Shown: positions 35,383-44,562, counted from the first letter of the stretch. The stretch: 64,000 bases of DNA from Bifidobacterium tissieri (GCF_002259645.1 NZ_MWWV01000006.1:62001-126000), one strand, 5' to 3'. Made by a program: numbers and translations. The notes: generated by a model not told the origin, from the letters alone.

Positions 35383-35997
35383 ATGACGCAATGCGAATTC
35401 TGCGGGCAGGAGCTCGCCGAGAACCCAGGACGTGGCCGTAAACGCCGCTACTGCTCCGACGCGTGCCGTATGGCCTCCAGCAGGGCGCGCCGCAAGCCCG
35501 GAGTGCCCGCCGACATGGCCATGGCCGACAGGTGGGTCCGCTGGAAGCGCGTCACACGGGGCGACGGGACCACGAAACTGCCCGTCCGCATGGACGGAAG
35601 CCCCGCATCCAGCACCGATCCGGCCACATGGGCGACGCTCATCGAGGCCGAGGCGTCCACAGTGGGCGACGGCCTGGGGTTCGCACTCGGCGACGGATTC
35701 GCATGCATCGACCTTGACCACTGCTACGACAGCCGCAACCATCTCGCCGACTGGGCGAGGATGATCCTCGCCCCAGTCGAGGGGCGCACATACATCGAGA
35801 TCAGCCCGTCGGGAGACGGACTGCACATCTGGGGCCGCGCCGCGGAGCGTACCGGAGTCAGGGTGCGCGGACTGATGAACGCCGAGGCCTACTCACGAGA
35901 CAGGTACGTCACGTACACGGGCCGCGTCTGGCACGACAGCCCCGGCAGCCTAGCCGACCTGACGTTCCTGTTCGACGTCCTGCAGCGACTCGCATAA
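35383..35997 (+). CDS. primase-polymerase (AEP) domain protein
   Basis: 204 residues. N-terminal zinc finger (MTQCEFCG...RRYCSDACRMASSRARR), then a bifunctional primase/polymerase N-terminal domain: GLGFALGDGFACIDLDHCYD, IEISPSGDGLHIWG and a histidine in the last motif. There is no helicase domain. No Shine-Dalgarno is seen and a TATAAT box ends 6 bases before the ATG, so the mRNA may be leaderless. Confidence 0.75.
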   Translation: MTQCEFCGQELAENPGRGRKRRYCSDACRMASSRARRKPGVPADMAMADRWVRWKRVTRGDGTTKLPVRMDGSPASSTDPATWATLIEAEASTVGDGLGFALGDGFACIDLDHCYDSRNHLADWARMILAPVEGRTYIEISPSGDGLHIWGRAAERTGVRVRGLMNAEAYSRDRYVTYTGRVWHDSPGSLADLTFLFDVLQRLA

Positions 35998-36027
35998 CCA
36001 CAGTCACGGAAAGGGGGAAACGCCGAC

Positions 36028-36405
36028 ATGATGACCTCCCCCCGCATGCCCTCCGGGCTCATCAAGGACGGGCGCGGACAGCGCCTATGGAGAGAACTGA
36101 CCGAGAAGTACTCCTTCTCCCCCGCCGAGCTGCGACTCCTCGAGACCGCCGCATACACGGCCGACCGGATCTCCAAGGAACGCCGCGCCATCGGCGGCCA
36201 GCTCACCACGAAGGGCTCCCAGGGACAGATCGTCGCCCACCCGCTCCTGCCCCAGCTGCGCGCGGACGAGGCGCATCTGATGAACCTGCTGGCAAAGCTT
36301 GATCTGCCCGACGACGAGCCGGCGCGCAACGAGGACGGAGACAGGTCCGCCCGCATGCGCGACGTCGCGCAAAGCAGGTGGCACAAGGCGTACGGGGAGG
36401 CATGA
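36028..36405 (+). CDS. terS: terminase small subunit (P27-like)
   Basis: 125 residues, helical, with LWRELTEKYSFSPAELRLLETAAYTAD, the DNA-binding start of P27-type small subunits, and a C-terminal QSRWHKAYGEA. It recognises the packaging site and recruits the large subunit. Overlaps terL by ATGATG. Confidence 0.8.
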   Translation: MMTSPRMPSGLIKDGRGQRLWRELTEKYSFSPAELRLLETAAYTADRISKERRAIGGQLTTKGSQGQIVAHPLLPQLRADEAHLMNLLAKLDLPDDEPARNEDGDRSARMRDVAQSRWHKAYGEA

Positions 36406-38198
36406 TGGCAAGGCTGCTGAAACGAAGCGCAGCCTACATCCCCGACCGTCAAAGTGAATACGACGAGATCATCGCCTGGTATCGCGCCGCGCTCGACCAT
36501 GAGCCGGCGCGCGCCTGGCATACGAACCCGACGCTGATCGGCCCCACCTGGCGGCGAGACGAGCACGGTTGGCTGCTGCCCGAACGGACGCTCGGCTGGA
36601 ACCTGCTCGCATGGAGCGGCTACTGGCTGCGCGACTCGAAACGCCGCGCCCCGTGGAAGTGGACGCTCGAGCAGGCAAGGTTCTGGCTGTGGTACTACGC
36701 GCTCGACGAGCACGGCGTCCCATTGCACGACACCGCGGTCCTGCAGCGGCTCAAAGGGTGGGGCAAGGACCCGATGGCCGCCGGAGGGGCCGTGTGCTCC
36801 TGCTTCGCGGATCTCACGTTCGACCACTTCGACGGAGACGGAACACCCATAGGCCGCGACGAGCCCAACTCGTGGGTGCAGGTGTGCGCAGTCAGCCAGG
36901 AACAGACCAAGAACACGATGAAGCTGCTGCCCGGCCTCATCCCCGCGGAGACCCGCCGCCATTACGGCATCCAGCTGGGCAAGCTCAACATGTACGCGCT
37001 CGGCGACAGCCGACAGATCGAGGCCGTCACCAGTTCGCCGCTCGCATTGGAGGGCGGACGCCCCACGTTCCTGATCCGCAACGAGACGCAGAACTGGAAC
37101 TCGTCGAACGGCGGCCACGACATGGACGGCGTCCTGTCCGGAAACGCCGCGAAGTCCGAGGCGAGCGTGAACGTGAAGACCCTCGACATCTGCAATGCCT
37201 ACCGGGACGGCGAGGACTCCGTCGCCCAGCGTGTGCGGGAGGCGTGGGAGGGCACGCAGGGAGATCCCACGTCCTCCGATCAGGGACGACGCCCGAAGTA
37301 CATGGATTTCGGCCTCCTTTACGATTCGATCGAGGCCGCGCCGGACACTCCCATGACCGAGGAGTCGATCCCGAAGGTCGTCGAGGACGTGCGCGGCGAT
37401 TCGACCTGGCTGAGCACTGCGAAGATCGTCAAGGACATCATCAACCCGAAGAACCCCGTCAGCGAGTCCCGACGCAAATGGTTCAACCAGTGCGAGGCCC
37501 CCGAGGACGCGTTCGTCACCAGTCAGGAATGGGACGCGAACGAGCATCCCGAACTCAGGCTCGAGGCAGGCGAGGAGATCGTCATGTTCCTCGACTGCTC
37601 GCTGACCGACGACGCGACGGCGTTGGTGGCATGCCGCTTGTCCGACGGGTTCGTCAAACCGCTCGGCCTGTGGCAGCGGCCGCCGGGCAAGCGCGGCGAC
37701 CAGTGGACCGTGCCCAGGGAGAGCGTCGACGACACCGTGCGCACCGCCATGGACCGGTATCGGGTCGTCGGCTTCTGGGGCGACCCCAGCCACGTGCTGG
37801 ACGACGAGACCGGACTGCACTACTGGGATCCGCTGTTCGACCAGTGGCATCGCGACTTCTCGCGCAGGCTGCGCATCTGGGCGCAACCATCGGGCCGTGA
37901 CCGGCATGCGGTCATGTTCGACATGGTCCGGCTGGACGTGCAGAAACGGTTCGTCGCCTACGTCGACCAGGCGTATACGGCGATCGTCGACCATGATTTC
38001 CCGCATGACGGGGACGCCAGACTGCGCGCCCACATGCTCAACGCACGCCGTCAGCCCACGCGCGCCGGCATGAGCATCGCCAAGGAGGGGCGCGAGTCCC
38101 GACGCAAGATCGATCTGGCGTTCTGCGCCATCGCCGCGCGTGGCATGCGGCGTGAATATCTGAACACGAGGAAACGAGGAGCCGGACAGGTATGGTGA
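36402..38198 (+). CDS. terL: terminase large subunit
   Basis: 598 residues. The ATPase part has the Walker-A-like LKGWGKDPMAAGGA near residue 125 and acidic residues in FLIRNETQNW. The nuclease part begins near residue 390 with IVMFLDCSLTDDATALVAC and includes FWGDPSHVLDD. It powers DNA packaging and cuts concatemers. ATG at 36402 or 36405. Confidence 0.88.
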   Translation: MMARLLKRSAAYIPDRQSEYDEIIAWYRAALDHEPARAWHTNPTLIGPTWRRDEHGWLLPERTLGWNLLAWSGYWLRDSKRRAPWKWTLEQARFWLWYYALDEHGVPLHDTAVLQRLKGWGKDPMAAGGAVCSCFADLTFDHFDGDGTPIGRDEPNSWVQVCAVSQEQTKNTMKLLPGLIPAETRRHYGIQLGKLNMYALGDSRQIEAVTSSPLALEGGRPTFLIRNETQNWNSSNGGHDMDGVLSGNAAKSEASVNVKTLDICNAYRDGEDSVAQRVREAWEGTQGDPTSSDQGRRPKYMDFGLLYDSIEAAPDTPMTEESIPKVVEDVRGDSTWLSTAKIVKDIINPKNPVSESRRKWFNQCEAPEDAFVTSQEWDANEHPELRLEAGEEIVMFLDCSLTDDATALVACRLSDGFVKPLGLWQRPPGKRGDQWTVPRESVDDTVRTAMDRYRVVGFWGDPSHVLDDETGLHYWDPLFDQWHRDFSRRLRIWAQPSGRDRHAVMFDMVRLDVQKRFVAYVDQAYTAIVDHDFPHDGDARLRAHMLNARRQPTRAGMSIAKEGRESRRKIDLAFCAIAARGMRREYLNTRKRGAGQVW

Positions 38199-39580
38199 CC
38201 ACCTCATACGAGAACGACGTGCAGGCGCTCGACGCGCTGCGCACCCTGTTGCTGCCGGCCTACGGCGACCAGCAGCCGGCACTGGACAGGATCGACCGCT
38301 GGTGGCGGTGGCATCCAAGGCCTATCCGGTTGAAGAAGGCCACACAGGAGCATCGCATGCTGCGGGACATGGGCGTTACCCCATGGCTCCGGCTCGTGAT
38401 CACGACCATCAGCCAGACCCTTTACCTCGAAGGCGTAGACATCCCCGGCACCGAAGGTGATGCGGCGCGCGCGTTCTGGCATCCATGGGTCGCGAACCGG
38501 ATGGGCCGCAAGCAGATGAGCCTGCACAAGGCCGCGATCGCGTACGGCACCGCGTACGCGTGCGTCCGCTCCGGAGCCAACGGTGCCGTGATCGACTGCT
38601 GCAGCCCCCGCGAGGGCATCGCCCTCTACGACGATCCGGCGCGCGACACGTGGCCGCAACTGTTCTGCCGGGTCCGCACGCTCTCACCGCAGGCGGAGAG
38701 CTATGAGCTGTGGGACGCGTGGAACGTGTGGGCGTGGGAGCGGCGCGAGGGCGCATACCGGTTCGCTGGCGTATCCCAGCATGACGCTCGGGATGCGAAC
38801 GGCGATCCGGTCTGCCCCGTGGTCCGCTACCTCAACGACATCGATCTGCAGGGACGCGCCCCCGGCGAGGTCGAACCACTCATCCCTCTCGCAGGCCGGC
38901 TCAACAAGGACAACTATGATCGTCTGCTCGCCCAGCATTACAACAGCTGGAAGGTGCGGACCGCGACCGGCCTGGACATGAGCTCGCTGACCGACCAGCA
39001 GCGCGCCGACAAGAAGATGGATCTGCGGCAGGACGACATGCTCGTCGCCGGCGAGGGCGTCCAGTTCGGCACCCTGCCCGAGACCACGCTGTCCAGCCTC
39101 ATCGAGGCAAAGCAGGCCGACGTGGAGGAGCTCGCCGCGGTCTCGCAGACCCCGACCACGGCGTTCGGCAAGCTCGTCAACGTCGGTGACGCCGGCATCG
39201 CGGAGAGCCGCGCCGGATTCTACGCCAAACGCGACGAACGGCAGAAATCGTTCGGGGTCAGCCACATGGACGTGCTGCGGTTGTGCTCGGCCGTCGAGGG
39301 CCGCATGCTGGACGCGTCCCGGTTCGACCTGACCCCGATCTGGGAGGACACGGACGTGAGGACCATCAACCAGGCGGTCGACGCGCTCGGCAAGGCCGCC
39401 CAGATGCTGGGAGTGCCCAGGCAGATGCTGTGGGACATGATCCCCGGCGTGTCCAAGTCACGCGCCGACAGCTGGCGGGAATACGCCGAAACTCACCCCG
39501 ACGCCGACCTGCTCGCAGTCCAGGCGTATCAGACCCAGCTCGCCCCGGTCGCGGAGGTGTCGGATGGCGTTGACCAGTGA
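38192..39580 (+). CDS. phage portal protein
   Basis: 462 residues, SPP1 gp6-like composition; TPWLRLVITTISQTLYLEGV near residue 50 and QTPTTAFGKLVNVGDAGIAESRAGF near 315 (positions approximate) are typical of actinophage portals. It forms the dodecameric DNA channel. Overlaps terL by 7 bases and the MuF gene by 17 bases. Confidence 0.85.
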   Translation: MVTTSYENDVQALDALRTLLLPAYGDQQPALDRIDRWWRWHPRPIRLKKATQEHRMLRDMGVTPWLRLVITTISQTLYLEGVDIPGTEGDAARAFWHPWVANRMGRKQMSLHKAAIAYGTAYACVRSGANGAVIDCCSPREGIALYDDPARDTWPQLFCRVRTLSPQAESYELWDAWNVWAWERREGAYRFAGVSQHDARDANGDPVCPVVRYLNDIDLQGRAPGEVEPLIPLAGRLNKDNYDRLLAQHYNSWKVRTATGLDMSSLTDQQRADKKMDLRQDDMLVAGEGVQFGTLPETTLSSLIEAKQADVEELAAVSQTPTTAFGKLVNVGDAGIAESRAGFYAKRDERQKSFGVSHMDVLRLCSAVEGRMLDASRFDLTPIWEDTDVRTINQAVDALGKAAQMLGVPRQMLWDMIPGVSKSRADSWREYAETHPDADLLAVQAYQTQLAPVAEVSDGVDQ

Positions 39581-40889
39581 GGGCGCACTGCTGACCGACC
39601 AGCATCGACGCCGTCAGGTACGGCTCGCGATCGCGGCCGACAGTCGCGCACGCCGCATGTGGGACTCGACGCTCGACCTGAACGACCTCGAGGGCTCCCA
39701 GCCGGTCTGGCGTGAGACGATGCTCGACCTGCTGCAGACATGGTGGCAGATCAGCGCCGCCGACGCGGGCGAATATCTGCCACGTTTCCGTGAGGCCGAG
39801 ACCGGTTCCACGAATGGCATCGAGGTGCGTTTGCCACGGTTCGACCGGAGGCATCTGGGCAGACAGCTCGAATGGGCCGGCATGCGGAACGTGCTGTGGC
39901 ATATCGCCCGGGGGCAGACGCAGGAGGCCGCCTACGCGGCCGCACGCACCCTGTTCATCGGCATGTTCCATGAGGCCGTGCTGACCGGAGGACGCACCAC
40001 GATCGAGAAATGGGCGAAAAAGGATCCGCGCGCCATCGGGTGGCGGCGCGTCTCGGACGGCCGCCCCTGCGCGTTCTGCGCAATGCTCGTCTCCAGAGGC
40101 CCCGTATACACCAGCCGGGAAAAAGCCCTCTCCACGAGGAACCCGGCGAGGGGAATCCCCGAGGGGACGCTGCACAAGTACCATCCGCACTGCGGGTGCA
40201 CCATCGAGCTCGTGTACGGGGACTGGCAGCCGACCGAACGGGAACAGCAGTGGATCGACGACTACTATCGCAATGCCGAAAGCCTCCCCAAGGGCGAGCC
40301 GCGCACCTGGGACCGCATCCTGCCGCGAATGCGCCAGACCGGAGACTACCGGGATTCCGCATCCTACCGCAGTACGCCCGAATTCCTCGCCCAGCGGCGT
40401 CGGAAACGGTTCGAGAAGAAAATAGCGGATCTCTCCCGCGCTCCGGAACGGTCGAAACCAAAGGAGCCGAGTTCCGAAACCATCAAATGGCCCGACAATG
40501 TGCAACCGCCGAGTGAGACAGTCGCCAATCACATCCTGCACGGGGAGGGCGACGGCAAACGTGGGGGACACCTCTACGGAACCGGTGTAATCGGCAAGAC
40601 CGAATTCCCCGAAGACTGGTCCGAAGAGGATGTCCTGCGCGCCATCAGTCAGGTCATGGCCGATCCCGACTGGACAGTACCCGCGAAGAACGAGCATGCG
40701 CTTCATTGGTTGGGCAAAACAATCAATGACGTCCAAGTCGAGGTCAAGGCCTACATGGTCGATGGCAAGTACATTATCAATCAAGCGTATCCGGTCGGGG
40801 GCAACGATGTCACCAGAAACACCCTCGATGGTAAAGTCGAAGCCAAACCCAGCAAGGCGAAACGGTGGGGGGAAGGAAGTCCGACATGA
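39564..40889 (+). CDS. MuF-type minor capsid protein with C-terminal EndoU-type toxin
   Basis: 441 residues. Residues 1-230 are a MuF/head-morphogenesis domain with CAFC, then HKYHPHCGCTIELVYGDW. Residues about 310-441 match the bacterial EndoU nuclease toxin pattern: HILHGEGDGKRGGHLYGTG, then GKTEFPEDWSEEDVLRAISQV and a Tyr/Asn-containing end VGGNDVTRNTLDG. MuF-toxin fusions are a known polymorphic-toxin class in temperate phages; the toxin may travel in the virion. The stop overlaps the start of the small downstream gene (ATGA). Confidence 0.75.
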   Translation: MALTSEGALLTDQHRRRQVRLAIAADSRARRMWDSTLDLNDLEGSQPVWRETMLDLLQTWWQISAADAGEYLPRFREAETGSTNGIEVRLPRFDRRHLGRQLEWAGMRNVLWHIARGQTQEAAYAAARTLFIGMFHEAVLTGGRTTIEKWAKKDPRAIGWRRVSDGRPCAFCAMLVSRGPVYTSREKALSTRNPARGIPEGTLHKYHPHCGCTIELVYGDWQPTEREQQWIDDYYRNAESLPKGEPRTWDRILPRMRQTGDYRDSASYRSTPEFLAQRRRKRFEKKIADLSRAPERSKPKEPSSETIKWPDNVQPPSETVANHILHGEGDGKRGGHLYGTGVIGKTEFPEDWSEEDVLRAISQVMADPDWTVPAKNEHALHWLGKTINDVQVEVKAYMVDGKYIINQAYPVGGNDVTRNTLDGKVEAKPSKAKRWGEGSPT

Positions 40890-41146
40890 CATTAAATGAG
40901 CTAGAAAGCCTTGCAGAGCAGTGCCTGGCGGTTGCCAAGGGGTTAGATGAAGACATGGAGGATGATGCGAGGGACGCCATCGCGGCTGGAGAACCGGAGT
41001 ATGCCATGGCCAGCGTTCTCGACATGGCATACGCGCATCCTGAACTGTACGCGAAGCTCCCCCCCGAGGTCTACGAGCTGGCTCGGAACCCTGATTACGT
41101 AGTGCTCCACCGCTATCAGGGCCTGCTGGAGAAGCACCGTCAATAG
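40886..41146 (+). CDS. putative immunity protein for the EndoU toxin
   Basis: 86 residues, strongly acidic and helical (MTLNELESLAEQCLAVAKGL, DMEDDARDAIAAGEPEYAM). It is coupled to the toxin-bearing gene by ATGA and followed directly by a strong terminator. Small acidic neighbours directly 3' of polymorphic toxins are usually their inhibitors. I do not recognise a named immunity family. Confidence 0.6.
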   Translation: MTLNELESLAEQCLAVAKGLDEDMEDDARDAIAAGEPEYAMASVLDMAYAHPELYAKLPPEVYELARNPDYVVLHRYQGLLEKHRQ

Positions 41147-41168
41147 CCACCTCCACACAACAGTTTTC

Positions 41169-41203
41169 AAAGCCATCATGGAAGTTCCATGATGGCTTTT
41201 CTT
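41169..41203 (+). terminator. terminator after the immunity gene
   Basis: A perfect 14-bp stem (41169-41182 with 41186-41199), 3-base loop, then TTTTCTT. It lies inside the structural operon between the toxin/immunity pair and the scaffold gene. Confidence 0.85.
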
Positions 41204-41235
41204 ATGCCCGCAGGCCGGGCGGAAAGGAGCCGATC

Positions 41236-41778
41236 ATGGCCGACGAGAACATCGAAGACCAGAACCCCGACGCCGTCGATACCGGAGAAAACACTCCCGA
41301 CACGGACGGCGCGCCGAAACCGCCGTGGGAGCGCGACGGCGAGGAATTCAGCCCGGAGAAGGCATGGAGCCTGATCCAGCATCTGCGCGAGGACAACACG
41401 AGGCTCAAGGCGTCCAACGAGTCCAACTCCGCGAAGCTGCGCGAGATCGAGGACGCGAAGCTGTCCGAGCAGGAGAAACTGCAGCGAGACCTCGAGGAGG
41501 CCAAAGCCAGGCTTGCCGAGGCCGACATGGCCAAGGCGTGGGCCGAGGCACGTGCCGCCCACCCGCAACTGTCCGAGGACGACCTCGAACTCATCGGCGG
41601 GGGAAGCCCCGACGAGATCAAAGCCAAGGCCGCGAAGCTCGCGGCCCGCATCGCCGCGCAGGCCACGGCGAGTGAGAACCCCACCAACCCCGCGTTGCGC
41701 GCCAAGCCCACCGGAGGCATCGACCCGACAGTCGAACACTCCAAGGACTGGCTGCGCGACCGACTGACCAACCAGTAA
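41236..41778 (+). CDS. capsid scaffolding protein
   Basis: 180 residues, acidic, with a long coiled coil (about 45-100: AWSLIQHLREDNTRLKA...EKLQRDLEEAKARLAEAD). Position just before the major capsid gene and the GP20/DUF4355-like pattern identify it as scaffold. A ribosome site GGAAAGGAG precedes the ATG. Confidence 0.82.
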   Translation: MADENIEDQNPDAVDTGENTPDTDGAPKPPWERDGEEFSPEKAWSLIQHLREDNTRLKASNESNSAKLREIEDAKLSEQEKLQRDLEEAKARLAEADMAKAWAEARAAHPQLSEDDLELIGGGSPDEIKAKAAKLAARIAAQATASENPTNPALRAKPTGGIDPTVEHSKDWLRDRLTNQ

Positions 41779-41787
41779 GGAGAACCC

Positions 41788-42732
41788 ATGGCAGACAATT
41801 TCGCCAGCCAGATCAACCGTGGGGATCTGGGCTCCAGCCTCATCCCCGACGAGGTGTCACAGGAGATCATCCAGACCATCCCCCAGTCCAGCGTGATGCT
41901 CACCCGAGCCAAGCGCATCAGCATGAGCAGCCGCAAGAAGACCCAGCCGGTGCTCGCGACCCTGCCCGACGCCTACTGGGTGCAGGAAGGTGCGCTCAAG
42001 CAGACCAGCAAGACCGGCTGGGAGGACGTGCAGATCACCGCCGAGGAGCTCGCCGTGATCGTCCCGATCCCCGACTCGGTGGTCGACGACGCGAAGATCA
42101 ACCTGTGGCAGACCGTCAAGCCGCTCATCGCCGAGGCGTTCGGCAAGAAGATCGACGCGGCCGCGATCTTCGGCGTCGACAAGCCCGCCACTTGGGGCAC
42201 CGATATCCTCGCCGGCGCGACCGCCGCCAAGAACACCGTCGCCCAGGGCACGGGCGTCGATCTCGCGCAGGACGTCGCCACGCTCGGCGAGACCCTGAGC
42301 CGTCAGGGGTTCGCCGTCAACGGCTTCGCCAGCCAGCCGGGCCTCAACTGGCAGCTCGTCGGTCTGCGTAACGCGCAGGGCACGCCGATCTACACGCCCA
42401 GCCTCGCGCAGGGCACGCCGGCCAGCCTGTACGGATACCCGCTCAACGAGGTCGCCAACGGCGCGTGGGATGCCACGAAGGGGGTGCTGCTCGCGGCCGA
42501 CTGGTCCAAGTTCGTGATCGGCGTCCGCCAGGACATCACCTATCAGGTGTTCGACCAGGGAGTCATCAGCGACTCCACCGGCAAGGTCGTGTACAACCTC
42601 ATGCAGCAGGACGCGAAGGCATTGCGCGTGGTCATGCGCGTCGGATTCGCCGTCGCCAACCCCGTGACCCGCACCGTGGCCAAGGGCAAGCAGTTCCCCG
42701 CCGGTTTCATCACCCCAAAAGCGGCGGCCTAG
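41788..42732 (+). CDS. major capsid protein (HK97-like)
   Basis: 314 residues. N-terminal LIPDEVSQEIIQTIPQSSVMLTRAKRI, then VQEGALKQTSKTGWEDV and IPDSVVDD, typical of HK97-fold capsids with a short N-arm and no delta domain. The last codons contain CCCAAAA (42714-42720); a -1 shift would add 54 residues of Ig-like sequence. TAAGGAG precedes the ATG. Confidence 0.88.
   Translation: MADNFASQINRGDLGSSLIPDEVSQEIIQTIPQSSVMLTRAKRISMSSRKKTQPVLATLPDAYWVQEGALKQTSKTGWEDVQITAEELAVIVPIPDSVVDDAKINLWQTVKPLIAEAFGKKIDAAAIFGVDKPATWGTDILAGATAAKNTVAQGTGVDLAQDVATLGETLSRQGFAVNGFASQPGLNWQLVGLRNAQGTPIYTPSLAQGTPASLYGYPLNEVANGAWDATKGVLLAADWSKFVIGVRQDITYQVFDQGVISDSTGKVVYNLMQQDAKALRVVMRVGFAVANPVTRTVAKGKQFPAGFITPKAAA
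42714..42720 (+). other. candidate -1 frameshift site at the capsid 3' end
   Basis: Zero-frame codons ACC CCA AAA GCG; the heptamer C CCA AAA has the X XXY YYZ form. Slipping back one base opens a frame to 42884. The zero-frame stop is at 42730-42732, so only 4 codons separate slip and stop. Confidence 0.65.
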
Positions 42733-42884
42733 CGCCGACGGGCATCACGGTAGAACCTGATTCGATCAGCATGAGGGTCGGCGAAACCGCCACGGTGTCT
42801 TACCGAGTCCTGCCGGACGGTGTCCCGCAGGACGTGTCCGCGGAAACAGTGGATGCCGGCATCATCGAGATCGGAGAAGCATGA
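42720..42884 (+). CDS. Ig-like extension of the capsid protein (-1 frame)
   Basis: 54 residues with no start codon of its own near the junction. APTGITVEPDSISMRVGET and VSYRVLPDGV are the BIG2-type Ig-like pattern, also seen at the start of the tail decoration protein (45136). It ends on the start codon of the next gene. If shifted, capsid and extension make a 365-residue protein. Ig-like additions by frameshift are known in phage virions and may bind host or mucus glycans. Confidence 0.6.
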   Translation, partial: SGGLAPTGITVEPDSISMRVGETATVSYRVLPDGVPQDVSAETVDAGIIEIGEA

Positions 42885-43378
42885 CCGTGGAGCGACTCCC
42901 GGCGTTTGCCCAGGCGGACGCCCTGTCGGAATGGCTAGGCGAGCCCATCGCCGGCGACGACCTGAAACGCGCGGAACGCTGCCTGCGCGCCGCGAGCAAC
43001 AGGATCCGCCGCTACACGAAACGCAGCTGGGTCGACGAGACGGGGAGCCTCCTCGACCCACTGCCCGAGGATCTCGAGGACGTGACGCTCGCCTGCGCCG
43101 GACGATTCTATATGAATCCCGGCGGCGAGACCTCGTGGTCACGGCAGATCGACGACGCCATGGACGGCGGCAGCAGGAAGGTCGACGAGGCCGGCCTGTA
43201 CCTGACCGCCAGTGAAATGGCCACGCTCGACGACCTCGTCGCCGACCAGTCCCCGCTGATCGGCGGCATCGGCGTCATCGCATCCACCAGAGGCGAGACG
43301 CATAGTCTCGACATGAGCCGCATCTGGTTCGATGACGACGATCATCCCGGCTGCCTGCAGGCAAGGATCCTGCCATGA
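42881..43378 (+). CDS. head-tail connector protein
   Basis: 165 residues. LSEWLGEPIAGDDLKRAERCLRAASNRIRRYTKRSW is the helical start of HK97 gp6-like connectors. It overlaps the capsid extension stop and the next gene by 4 bases each. Confidence 0.72.
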   Translation: MTVERLPAFAQADALSEWLGEPIAGDDLKRAERCLRAASNRIRRYTKRSWVDETGSLLDPLPEDLEDVTLACAGRFYMNPGGETSWSRQIDDAMDGGSRKVDEAGLYLTASEMATLDDLVADQSPLIGGIGVIASTRGETHSLDMSRIWFDDDDHPGCLQARILP

Positions 43379-43809
43379 ACGGGTTCACTCCGCCACGGCT
43401 CGACCGTTTGCGCAGGTGGGCGGAATCACTCATGACCGACCGGTGGCGCATCACCCGGTACACGGGATCCACAACCATCGACCCCGAGACCGGCGCAAGT
43501 GCACCCAGTGTCGAGACCGTCTGGGAGGGGCCGGGCAGGCTGCAGACGACTGGTGGTATCGCATCCGACCGTGTGAGCGCCACCGGGGAGACCGGCAACG
43601 TCGGCGGCAATGTCGCCGAATGGCCTCTCGTCCTGCACCTGCCCATGACCGCCATCGGGGTCAGGGAGAAGGATCTGGCCGAATGCGTCGAATCCATGGA
43701 CCCGGAACTGGTCGGCCATCGCGTGCGACTGGTCAACCGCCAGTCCGAAAAGACGCATGCGACCGCCAGACGGTGGAACGTGCAGGAGATCCCGAAGGGA
43801 GGCGACTAG
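43375..43809 (+). CDS. head-tail stopper/adaptor protein
   Basis: 144 residues, beta-rich (DRWRITRYTGSTTIDPETG, LVLHLPMTAIGVREKD), resembling SPP1 gp16/HK97 gp7-like stoppers. Assigned mainly from order between connector and tail-completion genes. Confidence 0.65.
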   Translation: MNGFTPPRLDRLRRWAESLMTDRWRITRYTGSTTIDPETGASAPSVETVWEGPGRLQTTGGIASDRVSATGETGNVGGNVAEWPLVLHLPMTAIGVREKDLAECVESMDPELVGHRVRLVNRQSEKTHATARRWNVQEIPKGGD

Positions 43810-43810
43810 C

Positions 43811-44182
43811 ATGCCGACGATCGACGTGTCCGAAGTGACCGAGCTGGCCGCACGGCTCGCGGCCGCGCCCAAACGCCGGCAGGCGCTCGTCTCGGCCGCC
43901 GTGAAGAAGGGCGCGCAGAACATCAAGACCGCGATCCAGGCGGACGTGCGCGCGTCCTCCGACAGCGGCATCCGCCGCATCCCCATCGCCTACGAGATGC
44001 GGCAAGAGGGCGTGATCAGCGAGGCCGACATCGCCCCCGTCAGGGGAGGCGCCGGCGGTCTCGCGAACATCGCGTTCTTCGGCACGTCCAAGGGCGGTGG
44101 CTCCCACCGGTTCTACGAGCACGGCATCGACGAGCTCGATACCACGGCCCGGTATGTGAGGGAGGCCGCGCGAGGATTATGA
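43811..44182 (+). CDS. tail-completion protein (HK97 gp10-like)
   Basis: 123 residues from ATG 43811. Helical start (SEVTELAARLAAAPKRRQALVSAAVKKGAQNIKTAI) then a beta part with GGGSHRFYEHGIDELD, the HK97 gp10-like pattern. Overlaps the next gene by ATGA. Confidence 0.72.
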   Translation: MPTIDVSEVTELAARLAAAPKRRQALVSAAVKKGAQNIKTAIQADVRASSDSGIRRIPIAYEMRQEGVISEADIAPVRGGAGGLANIAFFGTSKGGGSHRFYEHGIDELDTTARYVREAARGL

Positions 44183-44562
44183 ACCACATGGAGGCGAAAC
44201 AACGAGTCCTCGCGCTCATGCCCGACATGTCCGGGTGGACCGTCTATCCGGACGGGGTGGCCACGGGCGCGCACCCACCGTGGATCGTCGTCCAATTCGA
44301 CGAGATCGACCGCGGGCTGAGCGAGGCCGTCCGTGCGACGGGATGCCTGTGGAGGCTGACCATCCGGGTCGTCGGCGAAACCCCGGACGGGGTGAACGTC
44401 GCCTGCGCCCGGCTGCACGACCGGCTCGACGGGAGGATGCCCGACCGGATGGGCGCGCTCATCCCCTACTCGGACAGCAGCGTGTACGCGAGCGAACTCA
44501 CCAACCCCAGCACGTCCACCGCATACGTGATGCGCGTGCTGACCTGGCGCGTCGGACAGTAG
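44179..44562 (+). CDS. tail terminator protein
   Basis: 127 residues, start inside the previous gene end. Alpha/beta composition with VQFDEIDRGLSEAVRATGCLWRLTIRVVGET fits phage tail terminators, which cap the tail tube. Assignment from order and size. Confidence 0.65.
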   Translation: MNHMEAKQRVLALMPDMSGWTVYPDGVATGAHPPWIVVQFDEIDRGLSEAVRATGCLWRLTIRVVGETPDGVNVACARLHDRLDGRMPDRMGALIPYSDSSVYASELTNPSTSTAYVMRVLTWRVGQ

